Assembly (NCBI GenBank): GCA_003952965.2
Contig: RXIC02000430.1
Location: 167,501 to 231,500, forward strand
Direction: 5' to 3'
DNA: 64,000 nucleotides
DNA from: Morella rubra
Taxonomy: Eukaryota; Streptophyta; Magnoliopsida; Fagales; Myricaceae
Every line of letters starts with the position of its first letter. Position 1 is the stretch's first letter. Of this stretch, positions 60,390 to 64,000 are shown piece after piece. A program made the position numbers and the translations under genes. The notes beneath the pieces were generated by a model. The model was not told the DNA's origin. It ran no database searches and saw only the letters and a program-made list of their open reading frames with translations.

Positions 60390-63300
60390 TCATATACACG
60401 ACCCAAGAGAGTAAGCATCAAATTCAAATTCCCCATCACCCACCATCATCTGATTAAGTTCCTGTATTAGGTACAAATAATCCTATCATTCAATGATCTT
60501 GCAATTGAAACAAAGTTAAATTGTAAAAGCCAATTGGTCAACAGAGGATCTGTTGTAATAAACATGGATTATCTTATAAGCACTTCAATAAATCAAGTAC
60601 TTCTTTGCTTATGCAAAATAGTATATCATGCTGTGACCAAGAAGACATGCAAAATGTGTGGGAGTTTCAAATCTTTACCTACATTTCCACTTGTATAAAA
60701 AACGAAGGCAAAAGTGCTCTCTGCATTTTACCGTTTATCTGGTATCCAAATGACTAAATGGCAAACAGATATGAAAGCAATACTATATCAGGCAGGAATA
60801 CAAAAATTCTTCATTTACTTGGCGTGTGTGAAATCAACATATTAAGAGATATTAGATCATAGGTTTGCTTTTCTGATATTTACTGGTTTACGAAAACTAT
60901 GACTCTATCTGAAATAGGCCTTACTCTTAATTGATACGGATCCTTTTTCACCATTTGATGCTATACAGACTCTGCTCCACCTTTAATGAGCATATATATC
61001 TTTACCTACTACATCCACACACTGTTAATGACCAGATCCAGCTTTACTCTATAAGCATAAATGTCGAACCAAAAATAGTATACAAGATTACTATAAGGCT
61101 TTGCCTCAAATGAATGACCTTTCTAAGTAATACAATTTGCCATGAATTATTTGCGTTTTAATTGTTTATGTTGCAATGCAAACTGCATAAACTCGTCATA
61201 TACTTTTCAGAGATGCATACACACAAAATCTTACCAATAAAATAAAAAGATGCATGCACACGAAAAGAAGAGAAGCAAATCTATGAATTTCATAAACTAT
61301 AAGGATTTGCCTCAAATGGATGACCTTTCTAAGATATACAATTTGCTATGAATTATTTACATTTTAATTGTTTATGTTGCAATGCAAACAGCATAAACTC
61401 ATCATTTACTTTTGAGAGATGCACACACACAAATCTTATCAATCTCGACCCTCAATTATCAAAAAAGCGAAAAAAAAAAAAACAACATAACTGAAACACC
61501 CCTCCAAGACAAAATTACAAAAAAAATATTTAAAAAATCAAAAAAATAAAAAGTATATTAAAAAAAATTTTTTAAAAATAAAAAGTGATTTTTTTAAAAA
61601 AAAATAAAAATATTGAAACTCTATTTTAGTAATCTATTTATTTTTAATTTATTTATTATAGTTTTATTTATTTAAAAAAAAAAATTGTCTTGGAGGTCAT
61701 TTCAATCATTGTGCATGTTTTTCCATCTGACTTAACACCTGATTTGGACCAGGGCGTACATTGAAGATTTTCAAAAGATAAAGGACATAAATCTCTGTTT
61801 TAATAGTTGAAGGGGTAAGATTGATTTTGCTCTATAATTATGGGACGAATTATGACATTTTCTAAAAATAAAAAGATGCATGCACACAAACAAAGAAAAG
61901 CAAATCTATGAATTTCATAAATCTGGTAGGCTAGCCGTATATAGAAGATAAAAGATTAAAAGCCTATACATTTTCATAATAAACCATTTTTAAGATACAT
62001 CATTAGCCATCCACTAACTAAAGAATGGCATAATGCGCTCTCAATCTAAAAACTAAAAACCTTTTTGGCTAGCCACCTGACCATGGTGAAGATCTATCCA
62101 CATACTACTATGACAAAAGTAAACTCTGATAAAAAACAGGCTTATATGGCTGTGGGCATGAAATAATCCACAGAGGGCATCCACAAAACAATCACCAATG
62201 AATCGATAACAACACAGTGAACAGGATTGCCTAGCAAATTGTTGTCTGTGCTTGGATGAAATGAATAGTCTCCAATTGCCTCTACATTCTTTTTTTCTCC
62301 TGAAAATTGTAAATACAGGCAATAAAAGGCTCCCCGTGGTTAGTCACTTGCATAAGGTGCCTTATCTAGTTAGACAGATAAAAAATCCAGCACGTCATGA
62401 AGGAAACATAAAATATGATGTCCTTCAATATCCCAAATCGCTTGCTATGACGTCCTCCTAAAAGAATGTGGCATCTGCACTGAAACAAGTCACAGATCCA
62501 TCTTACTACTGGCAACCAAAACTATATAGGATACTTCAGCTAATTTGGAGTTTTCAATAGGCAATTATCCTAAAAGTGCATAGCAGACTATCGCTCAACA
62601 TCCATAATCTATCAGCACCATTGTTCATACTTCGTACAATCTCTAGACCCATGACCAAGGAAAGCTGCCTATGTAAGCAGTATGCAAGCAAGAGGAAAAG
62701 AGAAAAAGATAAATTTAACTGAGACCATAAAGACTTTGGAGCAAAGTTTCCACGCATATCGAGTTTTGTTGACAAGTCTGACTGCCAGCATCTAAACTAA
62801 GTATATATGACAGAAGTACGGATGCTGAAGACATTTTTGTATGCCTCAGTAGAAGGCAAGTGAAACATATCATGTCAATCTCTAAACACAATATCTGGGT
62901 ATAACAAACTAGGATTAACACTACACTATTTGTTTCTATGGTTCTTTGAATCCAACAAGGTGACACCCATTTAAAAGAAGGATTTGGACAAAAGAGGCCT
63001 GCGCATATAAAAATGAATCTGTAGAAGAAAAAGGAGTATTTATCATACCCGCTTCATCATTGTATTCCTTATATCGTCCAACGACTCAATTCCATTTTGA
63101 ACAAACCCGTCCCGTGTCTTTGGATGCTCCAAGAGGTAGTCCGCACTGGACTTCATCCTTGTGTCCAGAGCCGATTTCTGAAACTCACTGTGCTGACCAC
63201 TGGAAAGAGTACCATTGTTTACTTGGGCAATCATAGATACATCAAAACTCCTGCTGCACATTGCATTATTTTGGTCCACACTCTGGCTCAAGTGACCCAC

Positions 63301-64000
63301 TATACCATCAACCAGAGAGTTTATGGGACTGACAGTATGATTTGAGCTTTGGTTATAACCCTGCTTCTGTTCCTCCCACCTTCGGTCCGATATGTAATTC
63401 AACTTCTGAACGACATTACCAATCGAGCCTTGTTGGCATTGTGCATCTCCTTGTGAATTATCTAGAAGAGCTGGAACTGCACTTGTTGAAGGAAAAGCAA
63501 TTTCGTTGGTCACAATATGAGGGCTCACAGAAGACATGCTCAAGTTATTAGAAGGCAACTGATCATGATTAAAAGGCTCACTCAATGGCAAAGCATTTGA
63601 TGAATATCTGGATAGCTGGACTGGACTCTGCCAGCTTTCATTACTAAGGTTATGATCCAGATAAATAGAAGAACCGCCACTACTGATGTCAAAAGAGTCT
63701 GGGAACACTGAAGCCACTCCAAGGGAAGATTGATTTCTGAATGCTCCCATGTTATGCGTTGGTTGTGGATTCCCATGTAAAACCAAATGGTTACTTGTGG
63801 CACTGGATAATATAGTCGAGCTACCAGCAGTTATTCTGCTGTCTGAGTAGCTAGTAGCAACATTAAAACCTGTTGACTCCTTAATGGGGTTGAAATCTCC
63901 AATGCGTGTAGTGCAGTTGCTCTGTTCCAGCTGGTTGAGCTCAAATGATGTTGGAATCCCTTGAAATAAATTTGCACTTTGGTTTTGAGACAACAGAGTT
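60390..64000 (-). CDS. Type-B response regulator (ARR-B), C-terminal part, runs off window
   Basis: GARP-type transcription factor that executes cytokinin signalling in the nucleus. Only the end is here: an exon from the window edge (63999) to 63049, then a last exon 60461-60390. The long exon has the Q/N/S-rich activation region with LFQGIPTSFELNQLEQS and RIGDFNPIKES, and ends DGFVQNGIESLDDIRNTMMKR. The last exon joins in frame and reads ELNQMMVGDGEFEFDAYSLGSCI, the conserved C-terminus of the ARR1/ARR10/ARR12 group. The receiver and Myb-like domains lie beyond base 64000. The 2587-bp intron between the two exons carries repeats. Confidence 0.93.
61095..61443. repeat. Diverged direct repeat in the ARR-B intron
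   Basis: About 143 bp at 61095-61237 recurs at 61301-61443 (offset 206 bp) with scattered changes. Both contain TTGCCTCAAATG, TGTTTATGTTGCAATGCAAA and a CATAAACTC word. A flanking piece (61240-61298, AAAAAGATGCATGCACAC onward) also recurs at 61864-61922. Confidence 0.85.
61476..61712. mobile_element. Possible fold-back or MITE-like insertion in ARR-B intron
   Basis: The ends resemble inverted repeats: GAAACACCCCTCCAAGACA at the left and TGTCTTGGAGGTCATTTC (imperfect reverse complement) at the right, with an A/T-rich interior that could fold back. It lies between the two copies of the GATGCATGCACAC repeat. No target-site duplication was established. Confidence 0.4.

Noticed and set aside
1-64000. 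CRISPR arrays, operons, bacterial signals or viral genomes
   Set aside because: All genes are intron-containing plant genes; no regularly spaced repeats or viral genes were seen.

Overview
The window is nuclear DNA of a flowering plant. The genes have many GT-AG introns and AT-rich spacers, and the families are plant-specific: a TIR-NBS-LRR immune receptor, a SHV3-like GDPDL, a CBP60 calmodulin-binding factor, a type-B response regulator, a DUF1068 protein and a temperature-induced lipocalin. A TIR-type receptor points to a eudicot. A woody rosid, perhaps Fagales, is my impression from protein style only.

Region 1 (1-36802) is a giant inverted repeat. The left arm (1-18275) is repeated as reverse complement in the right arm (18457-36802) around a unique spacer of about 181 bp, and the left arm runs off the window start. 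From the outside in, each arm carries: (i) a TIR-NBS-LRR (TNL) gene pointing inward; (ii) a decayed non-LTR retrotransposon; (iii) a GPI-anchored glycerophosphodiester phosphodiesterase-like (GDPDL) gene pointing inward; (iv) two diverged copies of a ~370-bp non-coding block; (v) a purple-acid-phosphatase-like metallophosphoesterase gene pointing outward. The right TNL is complete (five exons, 1224 codons). The left TNL lacks its TIR exon only because the window starts inside intron 1. The arms are nearly identical over the outer 4.3 kb and accumulate small indels inward. Each GDPDL copy has one different single-base frameshift, and one left metallophosphatase exon has lost four single bases with no substitution. 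The structure may be a real segmental inversion-duplication or two haplotypes joined head to head by the assembler.

Region 2 (37963-64000) is ordinary single-copy gene space: YKT6 R-SNARE (+), temperature-induced lipocalin (-), a DUF1068 membrane protein with compensating indels near its C-terminus (+), CBP60 calmodulin-binding protein (+), and the 3' end of a type-B ARR cytokinin response regulator (-), whose last 24-codon exon is separated by a 2.6-kb repeat-bearing intron. CBP60 and the ARR are convergent.

The genes do not form a pathway. TNL and CBP60 both belong to immune biology, but that proximity may be chance. Exon models were built by eye from splice sites, frame continuity and family motifs; no alignment or expression data were available.
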